From an uncultured Gilliamella sp. (lineage in GTDB: Bacteria > Pseudomonadota > Gammaproteobacteria > Enterobacterales > Orbaceae): 64,000 nucleotides of DNA. Positions 37,140 to 45,798 of this stretch are shown in pieces. Each line of letters opens with the position of its first letter. The stretch's first letter is position 1. Made by a program: the position numbers and the translations under genes. Location: positions 105,868 through 169,867 of the forward strand of contig CALYPG010000002.1 in the NCBI GenBank assembly GCA_945271295.1, given 5' to 3'. The notes under the pieces are model-generated. The model was not told where the DNA came from, ran no database searches, and saw nothing but the letters and a program-made list of their open reading frames with translations.

Positions 37140-37610
37140 GGATTTAAATATAAAAAAATGGCATAGCATCAAATTGTATCTATTTAAAAGAAGCAGGGAA
37201 ACCAGTTAAGGAACTTTGCCGAAAATATAGCATTAGAAACTCTACTTTTTATAAATGGTGAGAAAAATACGGAGGTATGGAAATCTCAGATATCAAATTA
37301 TCAATTATCAATTATCAATTATCAATTATCAATTATCAAACGATATTGCCATGAATTTTCCAGCGAAAAAGAAGCTTATAAAATCACTATAGATTATATC
37401 AATCCAGGTAGCCCTTATCAAAATAGCTTTATTGAATGATTTAACCGTGCTTATCGGACAAAAGTACTAGACTTATATGTTTTTAACATCCTAAAGCAAG
37501 TAAGGAAAATAACTGAAGAGTGGTTAACCATTTATAACACTGAAAGATCCCTTAAGGCATTAAATAATATGACGCCGATTGAATATAAAACACTAAGATA
37601 TTCAGTGTAA
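37140..37610 (+). pseudogene. decayed IS3-family element (orfA start and orfB end)
   Basis: The left part encodes an OrfA helix-turn-helix: KEAGKPVKELCRKYSIRNST then FYKW, a TGA, and EKYGGMEISDIK. A one-base deletion also breaks the frame before KEAG. The right part encodes an OrfB C-terminus: NPGSPYQNSFIE, a TGA, FNRAYRTKVLDLYVF, EEWLTIYNTERSLKALNNMT and PIEYK, ending at TAA. The middle of the transposase, including most of the DDE core, is missing and is replaced by a 7-bp tandem array. The proteins match the IS51/IS407-like branch of IS3. Confidence 0.85.
37300..37334. repeat. 7-bp tandem repeat (ATCAATT) x5
   Basis: Five perfect copies of ATCAATT, with variant partial copies at both ends (ATCAAATT before, ATCAAA after). 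The array sits exactly at the deletion junction inside the IS3 remnant. It probably grew by slippage after the deletion. Confidence 0.9.
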
Positions 37611-37676
37611 TTTTCTATGTGAATTGTGAACTAAGGATAGATTAAATGTAGGTGTCATTATTAATCCTTGCTATTT

Positions 37677-38240
37677 TCAATTGTGATGCTGGCCAAACCA
37701 ATCTGGTTCTAATGTTGGTATATAGGGAATTTCAATTAATTTTTCTTTATTTATTTTTAATTGATTGCAATAGTGTTGATATTCAGCATTTGACATAAAC
37801 ATACCAGATAATTCATTACCATTTTCAAAAGCATAAAATTTAAAATCAGAATCCTTAAGCTGTTGGTTCACAATATCAAACAATGCAAAAGTAGCATAAC
37901 CCCAAGACAAATATTGTTCTATATTATCATCATAAATTAAATAAACTATATTGTTGGCTTTGACTTGATATTGACTATTATCAATACTTTTTATTTCTTC
38001 AATTTCAATTGGGTTTGCTACGTAGTTAATTAAATGAGGTATGACTTCTTTTTCATAAATTTCTTTAATTCCTTGCTCGGCAAGATCTTCTGCATCAAGA
38101 TGAATTAAATTATCCCAATTTATTGAATAAAATAAATTTTTATCTGGATTGCTTTTCAAAAAGCTAGATAAGAAAAAAAGAAATATACATAAAATAACTA
38201 AAATTATTTTTCCATAATGTAAATATAGTACATTCAACAT
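37677..38240 (-). CDS. hypothetical membrane-anchored protein, about 187 residues
   Basis: I start at the ATG with AAGGA six bases upstream, giving MLNVLYLHYG followed by a hydrophobic anchor (KIILVILCIFLFFLSSFL). The frame is open 54 codons further, but that part belongs to a decayed neighbour. The soluble part is acidic, with NWDNLIHLDAEDLAEQGIKE, VKANNIVYLIYDDNIEQYLS and a proline-rich end TLEPDWFGQHHN. No family recognised. Orphan accessory gene next to an IS remnant. Confidence 0.6.
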   Translation of the reverse strand: MLNVLYLHYGKIILVILCIFLFFLSSFLKSNPDKNLFYSINWDNLIHLDAEDLAEQGIKEIYEKEVIPHLINYVANPIEIEEIKSIDNSQYQVKANNIVYLIYDDNIEQYLSWGYATFALFDIVNQQLKDSDFKFYAFENGNELSGMFMSNAEYQHYCNQLKINKEKLIEIPYIPTLEPDWFGQHHN

Positions 38241-38445
38241 ACAATTGTCCTTAATTATACCGATTTCTGCTAGTACTCTAAACGTTTTAAAATTACCATC
38301 ACTATAATTCCAGCTAGGACTCAGATTATTTACTTTTATAATACTTGCAGCTAAATAAATACTACTGTTTTTTCGCAAAAGCAAGGGTTGAAAAACATGC
38401 AATAGCTGTTAATACAAATAATATCTTTTTATTGTTTTTCCTTAT
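38241..38445 (-). pseudogene. decayed gene for a small secreted protein
   Basis: Minus-strand frame encodes a clear signal peptide, KNNKKILFVLTAIACFSTLA followed by FA, then hits TAG. Removing one A from the following A run joins it to the open frame KNSSIYLAASIIKVNNLSPS and WNYSDGNFKTFRVLAEIGII. The codon where ATG is expected reads ATA. A start-codon loss plus a frameshift means it is probably not expressed as a full protein. Its tail runs into the next gene's start. Confidence 0.5.
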
Positions 38446-38842
38446 AAATTACTTTCAAGTCACAAAAACATTGTGATTGTAAATTATTCAATATTTGAAG
38501 TATATAAAATCTTAACAGTTCTTAATAAGCATGTAATGCTATGTTTCAACAATAACATGTTAATGTTAGGGAATTAAAAAAATTTATATGCTAACAAAAT
38601 AATCATTTATTTTGTTTTTTTGAAATTAGCTTAGATAAAATAAAAAAATATTGTTTGAAATATAATGAGGAAAATATTTATTATTTTGATTTGTTATATT
38701 TTAGTTACTATTTTTAAATATTAGATTTTCTAAAACCTAACATAACTTCAACCATTAGTTTACTATTCGTAGCTTATACCTACATATAATATAAATATAA
38801 AAATCAATATTTTTTATTACTATCAGATAAACAATAACATCA
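38446..38842. other. AT-rich intergenic region
   Basis: About 400 bases of very AT-rich sequence between the accessory genes and the tRNA terminator. I see no gene or repeat. No partial copy of the tRNA-Asn 3' end is evident here. Confidence 0.5.
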
Positions 38843-38870
38843 AAGAAAAAAATCTGCTTCGAGCAGATTT
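38843..38870 (-). terminator. tRNA-Asn terminator
   Basis: AAATCTGCT and AGCAGATTT make a nine-base stem with a three-base loop. On the minus strand it runs into seven T. It lies 15 bases after the tRNA 3' end. Confidence 0.88.
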
Positions 38871-38885
38871 TAGAAGTCTGAAATT

Positions 38886-38961
38886 TGGCTCCTCCAACAG
38901 GACTTGAACCTGTGACATACGGATTAACAGTCCGCCGTTCTACCGACTGAACTATGGAGGA
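38886..38961 (-). tRNA. tRNA-Asn (anticodon GTT)
   Basis: A 76-nt cloverleaf including an encoded CCA. The acceptor pairs TCCTCCA with TGGAGGA, the D arm has GTTCAGTCGGTAGAAC, the anticodon loop is CTGTTAA with GTT, and the T arm has the GTTCAAGTC loop. Its 3' end faces the accessory region, a position often used by integrating elements, though no integrase is seen nearby. Confidence 0.97.
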
Positions 38962-39116
38962 ACACTTAACGGTCAAAATATTAACCATCTATAATGCTGA
39001 TGTCAATCCGAAATACATTAAATACATTCAACTGCTCAGCTTGTAATCAAATTAGCATATTACTATGCTAAAATAGTTATAATTTAGATTTGTTAAATTA
39101 AAGGTTAAAAGAATTT

Positions 39117-39692
39117 ATGAAAAAAAATATTTGTGTTTTTTGTGGTGCGAGTGAAGGTACTTTAATTGAATATCGCACCCAAGCTGAACACTTAGGTATA
39201 ACATTGGCAAAGCAAAATAAACGTTTAATTTATGGTGGTGGTAATAAAGGTTTAATGGGCGTAATCGCTAATGCTGTTTTAGCACAAGGGGGGGAAGTAA
39301 TTGGGGTGATCCCAGAGCGTTTAGTCCAAGCTGAAACCGCTCATCATGGTATTACTCGTTTAGAAGTTGTTGAGAATATGCATCAACGAAAAGCAAGATT
39401 AACTGAGCTTGCAGATGGTTTTATTGCTATGCCTGGAGGAACAGGTACCCTAGAAGAGTTATTTGAAGTTTGGACTGGTATGCAAATTGGTTACCACGAA
39501 AAACCAGTAGCTTTATTTAATCCTGCTCAATTTTGGCAACATCTGTTAGTTTTTTTACAACATGCTGTTGATCAAGGTTTTATAAGGGAAAGCTTTTATA
39601 AAACATTAATTGTTTCTGACCAAGCAGATGTAATTTTACAAGAAATAGATAACTTTATTCCTAAAGATTTACAACGTTGGATTAAAAAATAG
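39117..39692 (+). CDS. LOG-family nucleoside-monophosphate phosphoribohydrolase
   Basis: Rossmann-fold protein of 191 residues of the LOG (lonely guy) family (TIGR00730). It removes the base from nucleoside 5'-monophosphates; in plants and some bacteria the substrate is a cytokinin nucleotide. The nucleotide-binding ICVFCGASEG and YGGGNKGLMGVIA and the catalytic FIAMPGGTGTLEELFE are visible, as is MHQRKARL. No signal peptide. In bacteria without cytokinins the role is probably nucleotide salvage. It is followed by a strong bidirectional terminator. Confidence 0.88.
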   Translation: MKKNICVFCGASEGTLIEYRTQAEHLGITLAKQNKRLIYGGGNKGLMGVIANAVLAQGGEVIGVIPERLVQAETAHHGITRLEVVENMHQRKARLTELADGFIAMPGGTGTLEELFEVWTGMQIGYHEKPVALFNPAQFWQHLLVFLQHAVDQGFIRESFYKTLIVSDQADVILQEIDNFIPKDLQRWIKK

Positions 39693-39710
39693 CTATTACT
39701 AAATAAAAAA

Positions 39711-39734
39711 AATCGCCATCATTTGATGGCGATT
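39711..39734. terminator. bidirectional terminator between the LOG gene and fruA
   Basis: AATCGCCATCA and TGATGGCGATT pair perfectly over eleven bases. A-rich sequence on the left and T-rich on the right give T tracts on both strands, ending the convergent LOG-family and fruBKA transcripts. Confidence 0.9.
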
Positions 39735-39741
39735 CTTATTT

Positions 39742-41478
39742 TTAGGCAACGGCTTCTGTAGCTGATTCAGGTTTTTTGATTATTGCATAAACTATACCTG
39801 CAATAGCTGAACCAACCAAAATTGATAGCAAATAACCACCTACTGGTTTTACTACACCCGGAATAGCTAAGGCAAACAAACCACCATGCGGTGTCATTAA
39901 TTGTGAACCAAATGCCAGCGCCATACCACCAGTAATCGCGCCACCAATGATACAACAAGGAAGGACACGAAGAGGATCTCGTGCGGCAAATGGTATTGCA
40001 CCTTCTGAAATAAAGCATAAACCTAATACCAATGAAGCTTTACCACTTTCTTGTTCGGCTTTAGCAAATTTTTTGCTAGCAATAAGTGTAGCTAGGCCCA
40101 TTGCTAATGGCGGCACCATACCACCAGCCATAACCGCAGCCATTGGTGCGTAAACTTGCGAAGAAATTAATGCAGTACCAAAAGCATAAGCTACTTTATT
40201 AATTGGACCACCCATATCAGTACACATCATACCACCTAGGATAGCACCTAATATAACGGCGTTAGCTGTACCCATTGCTTTCAACCATGCTGTTAGAGCA
40301 CCCATTAACCAAGCAATCGGTGTACCAACAACAAATTGCATGACTAATCCGGTAACAAGTGTTGCCAGAAGTGGCACAATCAAAATTGGTTTTAAGGCTT
40401 CCATACTTTTTGGCAATGGTAAATATTTAGCAATTAATAGTGCTAAATAACCAGCAAAATAACCAATAATAATACCACCTAAAAAACCAGCTCCTGTGGA
40501 AACGGCAAGCAGACCACCAACTAAACCTGGGGCAAGGCCTGGCCTATCAGCTATTGAATAGGCAATATATCCTGCTAGTAATGGCACCATAAGCGAGAAG
40601 GCTAAGTCACCAATTTGTTTTAAATGTGGTTCACCAACTAATTCTTGAACTAATGCCTGTTTAACAATTTCAACACCATTTTCTATCTCGGTTGTTGTTT
40701 TTAATACTTCTTTGAATTCACCAAAAGCAAACGAAAGTGCGATAATTAAACCACCTGCAACCACCATTGGTAACATGTAGGAAACACCAGTTAATAGATG
40801 TTGATAAATACCTTTCTTCTCTTTAGTTGTTTTAGCAACAGAACCACCTGCTACTGGTTGGTAAATTGTTGCTTCTTGAAAAGCCTTATCTAACTCTTGC
40901 GCCGTCTTTTTAAGTGCCGGACCTGTTTTAGTTCGGTACATTTTTTTACCGGCAAATTTACTTAAATCGACATCGATGTCGCAAGCAACAATAACCACAT
41001 CGGCATTAGCCACTTCTTCTGGGGTTAATTCATTACCCACACCCACAGAACCACGAGTTTCAACTTTACACCACCAACCACGTTTTTTAGCTTCTTCTTC
41101 AATTGCTTCCGCCGCCATAAAAGTATGGGCAACACCAGTTGGGCACGCGGTAACAGCAACAATTCGTTTTACACTATCATTTGTCGATAATGCAGAATCA
41201 GCTGTTTGCTCATAAACAACCGCTTTACTTTGTGCGTCAGTTAAAATTTGTTTAGGATTAGCAAATAGATCATTTAAGTCTTTTACTACATAAACTTTTT
41301 TACCAATAACCGCTTTATCACTTATTAATCCTGAACCAACAGCAATAATAACATCTGCTGATGTAGCGTTATCAACCACTTTATAATTTAATGAATTAGC
41401 CGCTAAGGCTAACTCAGCTTTAGCAAGACGCCCATTAACTGGACCTATACTATTACTTTCAACAATATATATATTCAT
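39742..41478 (-). CDS. fruA: PTS fructose-specific EIIB'BC component FruA
   Basis: Fructose phosphotransferase permease of 578 residues (563 in E. coli). Residues about 1-100 form the duplicated B' domain without the active Cys. The functional IIB domain has the phosphorylated Cys in AVTACPTGVAHTFMAAEAI. The IIC membrane domain starts near residue 235 (YQHLLTGVSYMLPMVVAGGL) with about ten helices, including CTDMGGPINKVAYAFG and FISEGAIPFAARDPLRVLP. It imports fructose as fructose 1-phosphate. Eight bases downstream of fruK in the fruBKA operon. Confidence 0.95.
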   Translation of the reverse strand: MNIYIVESNSIGPVNGRLAKAELALAANSLNYKVVDNATSADVIIAVGSGLISDKAVIGKKVYVVKDLNDLFANPKQILTDAQSKAVVYEQTADSALSTNDSVKRIVAVTACPTGVAHTFMAAEAIEEEAKKRGWWCKVETRGSVGVGNELTPEEVANADVVIVACDIDVDLSKFAGKKMYRTKTGPALKKTAQELDKAFQEATIYQPVAGGSVAKTTKEKKGIYQHLLTGVSYMLPMVVAGGLIIALSFAFGEFKEVLKTTTEIENGVEIVKQALVQELVGEPHLKQIGDLAFSLMVPLLAGYIAYSIADRPGLAPGLVGGLLAVSTGAGFLGGIIIGYFAGYLALLIAKYLPLPKSMEALKPILIVPLLATLVTGLVMQFVVGTPIAWLMGALTAWLKAMGTANAVILGAILGGMMCTDMGGPINKVAYAFGTALISSQVYAPMAAVMAGGMVPPLAMGLATLIASKKFAKAEQESGKASLVLGLCFISEGAIPFAARDPLRVLPCCIIGGAITGGMALAFGSQLMTPHGGLFALAIPGVVKPVGGYLLSILVGSAIAGIVYAIIKKPESATEAVA

Positions 41479-41486
41479 GCAGACTC

Positions 41487-42422
41487 CTATCCAGCAATTA
41501 TTTCAATTTTTTCTAGCATTTTGCTTACTGCCTGACGATCAGATATACCAACTCCAGCTTGTTCAACCGATAAAGCTGCGACGCTTGAAGCAAACACTAA
41601 TGTGTCTTTAATTGATTGATTGGTCAGCAAACCGTACATTATACCACCAACCATTGAATCGCCAGCGCCAACAGTACTGATCACTTTACATTTTGGTGGT
41701 TTAGCCAACCATGCTTCATTATTAGTTACCCATAAAGCACCTTTACTACCGAGTGAAACCACTACGTTTTCAACACCTCCATTTATGAGCTCCTTAGCTG
41801 CTGATTTTATTTCAGGCAAAGTCGGTAATTTTCGCCCTACCCACATTTCAAGTTCTTTGTCATTTGGTTTAATCAGCCATGGTTTAGCTTTTAATCCTGC
41901 AACTAATGCTTCACGGCTACTATCAAACACAATTTTGGGGCAAACTTTTTTAACTTGCTCCATCCATTTTGTGAAGCTATCAAGTGACAAACCAGCCGGT
42001 AGACTGCCACAAATAGCAACCATATCAATCCCTTTTAACCATTCAAGTGAATTTGTTACAAAATCTTGCCAATCTTGATCACTGATAGTAAAACCAGAAA
42101 AATTAAGATCTGTCACTTCACTATTTTGTTCGGTCAATTTGACATTAATGCGTGTTTTTCCTTCAATAGTTTGGAATTTATCAATCACATCTAATGTTTT
42201 GAATAATAAATTAAATCCATCTCGATTTTCTTTACCTAAAAAACCACCCACAGTTAATTGAACATCTAAATCTGACAACACTTTAGCTACATTGATACCT
42301 TTCCCGGCAGCAAGTAACGCGTTAGTTTGCACTAAATTAACATCACCTAGTTCAACTTTTGGGCAAAAGCCTAATAAGTCGTAAGCCGGATTTAAAGTAA
42401 TAGTAGCAACACGATAAGCCAT
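41487..42422 (-). CDS. fruK: 1-phosphofructokinase FruK
   Basis: Phosphorylates fructose 1-phosphate to fructose 1,6-bisphosphate. PfkB-family protein of 311 residues (312 in E. coli). The N-terminal TLNPAYDLLGFCPKVELGDV, the glycine-rich AAGKGINVAKVLSDL and the anion-hole STVGAGDSMVGGIMYG with the catalytic Asp are all present. Its start overlaps the fruB stop by one base (TAATG), and fruA follows closely, so the three genes form one unit. Confidence 0.95.
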   Translation of the reverse strand: MAYRVATITLNPAYDLLGFCPKVELGDVNLVQTNALLAAGKGINVAKVLSDLDVQLTVGGFLGKENRDGFNLLFKTLDVIDKFQTIEGKTRINVKLTEQNSEVTDLNFSGFTISDQDWQDFVTNSLEWLKGIDMVAICGSLPAGLSLDSFTKWMEQVKKVCPKIVFDSSREALVAGLKAKPWLIKPNDKELEMWVGRKLPTLPEIKSAAKELINGGVENVVVSLGSKGALWVTNNEAWLAKPPKCKVISTVGAGDSMVGGIMYGLLTNQSIKDTLVFASSVAALSVEQAGVGISDRQAVSKMLEKIEIIAG

Positions 42423-43609
42423 TATTCACTACCCTCACCTAAACCACTTTCAATTGCTTTACCGATTGCTTCCAATGCTTGTTGAGCATCATTACCTTCA
42501 GCGGTAAATAGTAATCGGCTACCTTTTTTAGCACCAAGTGCCACAATTTTCATTAAGCTAGTTGCACTCACAGGTTCAGCTTTACTGTCTAAATTAGCAA
42601 CAGTTACTTTACTATTAAACTCTTTCACTAATTTAACTAATACTGATGATGGTCTAGTGTGTAAACCATTTTCATTTGTGATCACATATTCACGACTTAG
42701 AGTAGTACTACTTTGATCAGTAGTAGGTTCAGATGATGGATTAGAAGTTTGATCCGCTGATACAGAATCGGTAACGAGTAGATTAATAAGATTATCACTA
42801 TTACCTGATAATAACTTTTGAATATCTTGATTAAAGATTAAATATGCCAAATGATTTATTATATTAGTAACCGAATCATCAATTGCTGACATGGTAATTA
42901 GTAATTTAACTGGTTTATTACCTTCATTAATATTACTAATAGTTCGGCTAATCGCCATTGCATTTTTTAAATTGCCTTGTTTACTATCATTTAACCATAT
43001 GCCATGCCCCAAATAATTTGGTTTATTATCTAATACATTGGCAATAAAACTAGCATTTACTGCATCTAATTGTTTTAACCGTGAAGCATTTAAAGCTTGT
43101 AAGGTTGCCAAACTATCTGCCGGAATATCTAATAATAATGATGCTTCATTGATTATAAAGTGACTATCTGCTTTATCAACCTTACCTGTTAAAATAGCAA
43201 TGGCTTCATCAGCAGATTTAATATTTTTAATTTTTTCCTCAACACCGTCTGCTCCAAGAACATGAGTTAATTGACGAAGTAATTCTAAATGTTCATCAGA
43301 ACTTGCCGCAATACCAATTGCAAGGTAGGCTTTTTCGCCATCATCACCCCATTCCACACCATTAGGAAAACAAAAAACTTGTACACCAGTCTTTTTTACT
43401 AAATCACGGGTCTTAGTCGTACCATGAGGAATGGCTATACCAATACCTAAATAGGTTGCAGCTTGAGCTTCACGTTCAAGCATTCCGTTAACATATCCTT
43501 CTTCAACAAATCCAGCACTCGTTAAGGCTGCTGCTACTTTTTTAATTGCTTCTATTTTGTTGGTTGCTTGCTCATTTAAATGAATATTTTCTTTAACTAA
43601 ATGAAACAT
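42422..43609 (-). CDS. fruB: fructose PTS diphosphoryl transfer protein FruB
   Basis: Cytosolic fusion that passes phosphate from EI to FruA. 395 residues against 376 in E. coli. Residues about 1-145 are an EIIA-Fru domain with the active His in GIAIPHGTTKTRDLV. A central modulator domain follows. A low-complexity linker rich in Ser and Thr (SNPSSEPTTDQSS) leads to the C-terminal HPr domain with the active His in NENGLHTRPSSVLVKL. First gene of fruBKA. A Cra operator lies about 75 bases upstream. Confidence 0.94.
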   Translation of the reverse strand: MFHLVKENIHLNEQATNKIEAIKKVAAALTSAGFVEEGYVNGMLEREAQAATYLGIGIAIPHGTTKTRDLVKKTGVQVFCFPNGVEWGDDGEKAYLAIGIAASSDEHLELLRQLTHVLGADGVEEKIKNIKSADEAIAILTGKVDKADSHFIINEASLLLDIPADSLATLQALNASRLKQLDAVNASFIANVLDNKPNYLGHGIWLNDSKQGNLKNAMAISRTISNINEGNKPVKLLITMSAIDDSVTNIINHLAYLIFNQDIQKLLSGNSDNLINLLVTDSVSADQTSNPSSEPTTDQSSTTLSREYVITNENGLHTRPSSVLVKLVKEFNSKVTVANLDSKAEPVSATSLMKIVALGAKKGSRLLFTAEGNDAQQALEAIGKAIESGLGEGSE

Positions 43610-43683
43610 ATAATAAATACCTCTGAGTTAAATGTTGGGGCGAATGAAGTGACTCAGTAATTCTTGATCCTTATTGAACATAA

Positions 43684-43698
43684 TTGAATCGTTTCAGC
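43684..43698. promoter_or_regulatory. Cra (FruR) operator upstream of fruB
   Basis: The core TGAATCGTTTCA with GC after it reads GCTGAAACGATTCA on the coding strand, matching the Cra consensus TGAAWCGNTTCA. It lies about 75 bases before the fruB start and predicts repression that is relieved by fructose phosphates. Confidence 0.88.
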
Positions 43699-43819
43699 AA
43701 TTATTAATAAAAAGAAAAGAATTATCAAATATTTTATTTCTATTAATAATTAATATGTGATCTAGATCTGATTTTTTAGTTAAAAATTATTAATAGTCTT
43801 TTCGCCAATTAAGGTGATT

Positions 43820-44842
43820 TTACACATCACAGTTACGATCACGACTCAAACTACCTCGATAAATCAATTGACGAGGAATTATTGTTGTTCCAGGTGCATA
43901 ACTTTTATTATGTAGACTATTTAGTAATAATTTTATCGTTACCTCCGCTACTTCTTTGTGATCTTGCGAAAGTGAAATCACTTTACAAGGTAAAAAGTCG
44001 AGTAATTCATTATCACCAAATGTCGCAATAACTAGATTTTCTGGTAACTGACCAAATTTTTTCAATATTGCATCAATTGTACCTTGTAACAAAGAGAAAG
44101 AAGTAGTAAAAATTCCATTTGGAAGGTTATGAGTCTCTAACCATTGACTAAAAGCTATCTCAGCATCGTGACGGTTATAATTATTGGCATATAAAAAATC
44201 AACCTTATTACAACTTTTTAACGCAATATCTTTAAAACCATTTAGGCGGAGTTGACTAACAGATAAATTAGGTAAAGCTCCAATATAAACAACTGAATCT
44301 TGCACAAATTTATTAAATGCATGAGCCAATGTTTTAGAATCTTCTTTATCTGCACCAACAATACTTCTAAATATTGATGCTGACAATGTTCTATCCAAGG
44401 CAAACAAAGGAGTCTCAGAATTTTCCCAATCATTATAAAAAATATAATCTTTAGTTGATACAAATGATGAAGATATGACTAATGCATCAACTCTACGCTG
44501 TTTTAAATGTGCTACACACTTTTTTTCGATCTCAGGATTATCTTCTGAACAGGAAATCAATAATTGATATCCTTGTTTTCTAACTAGTTGTTCTAGGTAA
44601 TTAGCAATACGTGTAAAACTGATATTTTCTAAGTCAGGTATAATAATACCAATGGAACGTGTTTTACCTGCTCTTAGCCCTGCAGCAACTGCATTAGGCT
44701 GATAATTATATTCTTTCACTATCGCCATTACTTTTTCGATAGTTTTATCACTAACACGATATTTTTTGGCTTTTCCATTAACCACATAGCTTGCAGTTGT
44801 TCTTGAAACCCCTGCTAAAAAAGCAATTTCTTCCAATTTCAT
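43820..44842 (-). CDS. cra: catabolite repressor/activator Cra (FruR)
   Basis: LacI-family regulator of about 340 residues (334 in E. coli). The N-terminus MKLEEIAFLAGVSRTTASYV with VNGKAKKYRVSDKTIEKVM is almost the E. coli DNA-binding domain, and PNAVAAGLRAGKTRSIGIII leads into the ligand domain. The effector is fructose 1-phosphate or 1,6-bisphosphate. The frame extends 13 codons upstream; the ATG used starts the conserved domain. The gene lies directly before fruBKA on the same strand, unlike in E. coli, where cra is distant. Confidence 0.93.
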   Translation of the reverse strand: MKLEEIAFLAGVSRTTASYVVNGKAKKYRVSDKTIEKVMAIVKEYNYQPNAVAAGLRAGKTRSIGIIIPDLENISFTRIANYLEQLVRKQGYQLLISCSEDNPEIEKKCVAHLKQRRVDALVISSSFVSTKDYIFYNDWENSETPLFALDRTLSASIFRSIVGADKEDSKTLAHAFNKFVQDSVVYIGALPNLSVSQLRLNGFKDIALKSCNKVDFLYANNYNRHDAEIAFSQWLETHNLPNGIFTTSFSLLQGTIDAILKKFGQLPENLVIATFGDNELLDFLPCKVISLSQDHKEVAEVTIKLLLNSLHNKSYAPGTTIIPRQLIYRGSLSRDRNCDV

Positions 44843-44898
44843 AAATATTTTCTCAGCAAATAACTTTAGGAAATTTAACATGAAAGAAAATAAGTTGT

Positions 44899-44935
44899 AA
44901 ACCTTAAATCATCTCTAACTAAATTATTAAGGTTT
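44899..44935. repeat. inverted repeat upstream of cra
   Basis: AAACCTTAA and TTAAGGTTT are separated by 19 bases, between the end of the siderophore ABC operon and cra. No T run follows. It may be an operator for cra or a weak end for the upstream transcript. Confidence 0.35.
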
Positions 44936-45042
44936 AATAACAAGCATAATTAGATTAAATTGTTAAATATGAGATATTTTCACAGATGAGCTTAAGCAAA
45001 CTGTCAGATTTAGTAGATAGTAACCAATTTGATGATTAATGA

Positions 45043-45798
45043 TTAATAATAAATAGCAATATTTTGATTATAAATATTGGCTATTTTTACAGGGGTATCA
45101 AATATATCTTCTAAGATTTGAGTATTCATAATCTGTTTTGGTGTGCCTTGATAAGCTAATTCACCTTTTTTCATAGCAAGAATATAGTCAGAATACACCG
45201 AAGCAAAATTGATATCATGAATAACGATGACTATAGTTTTACCCAGTTCATCCGCCGCACGACGCAATTGTTTCATCATTGCAACGGCATGTTTCATATC
45301 AAGATTATTAAGTGGTTCATCAAGCAACACATATTTAGTATCTTGACAAAGTACCATGGCAACATAGGCGCGTTGACGTTGACCACCAGATAATTCATCT
45401 AAAAAACGATCTTTAAATTCAGTAAGATTCAAAAATTCTAATGCTCGGTTAATATGCTGATGATCATCAGCATTTAAGCGCCCTTTAGTGTAAGGATAAC
45501 GTCCAAATCCGACCAATTCAAATACTGTCAATCTACTGGTAAAACGATTTTCTTGCCGAAGTACTGAAAGGTAAGTCGCTAATTTATCACTTGGCGTATT
45601 TACCACGTCCATATTTTGAATTTTAACCTGTCCTTCATCTGGCAATAACAGCCGGCTAATAATTGATAATAATGTAGATTTACCGGCACCATTAGGTCCT
45701 ATGATGGCAGTAATACCCCCTTGTGTAATTGTCGCATTGACATTTTTTAATACCGGGATTGTTTGATACTTTTTACTAATATTATCAATTTCTATCAC
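45043..45798 (-). CDS. siderophore ABC importer, ATP-binding protein
   Basis: ATPase of 251 residues. Walker A is GPNGAGKS, the signature LSGGQRQRAYVAMVL, Walker B KYVLLDEPLNNLD and the switch His in VIHDINFAS. It has the FecE/FepC-type layout and most resembles catechol-siderophore importers such as VctC and YclP. The start is GTG overlapping the permease stop by four bases, so the two are coupled. It drives uptake through the two permeases upstream. It is the last gene of the four-gene operon. Confidence 0.9.
   Translation of the reverse strand: MIEIDNISKKYQTIPVLKNVNATITQGGITAIIGPNGAGKSTLLSIISRLLLPDEGQVKIQNMDVVNTPSDKLATYLSVLRQENRFTSRLTVFELVGFGRYPYTKGRLNADDHQHINRALEFLNLTEFKDRFLDELSGGQRQRAYVAMVLCQDTKYVLLDEPLNNLDMKHAVAMMKQLRRAADELGKTIVIVIHDINFASVYSDYILAMKKGELAYQGTPKQIMNTQILEDIFDTPVKIANIYNQNIAIYY

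Noticed and set aside
37300..37334. CRISPR array
   Set aside because: The repeat unit is only 7 bases with no spacers; it is a simple tandem repeat.
38755..38988. 77-codon minus-strand frame across tRNA-Asn
   Set aside because: It reads straight through a complete tRNA gene and its terminator, so it is not a real coding sequence.
41620..42078. 152-codon plus-strand frame opposite fruK
   Set aside because: Antisense to a complete fruK with all catalytic motifs; no independent support.
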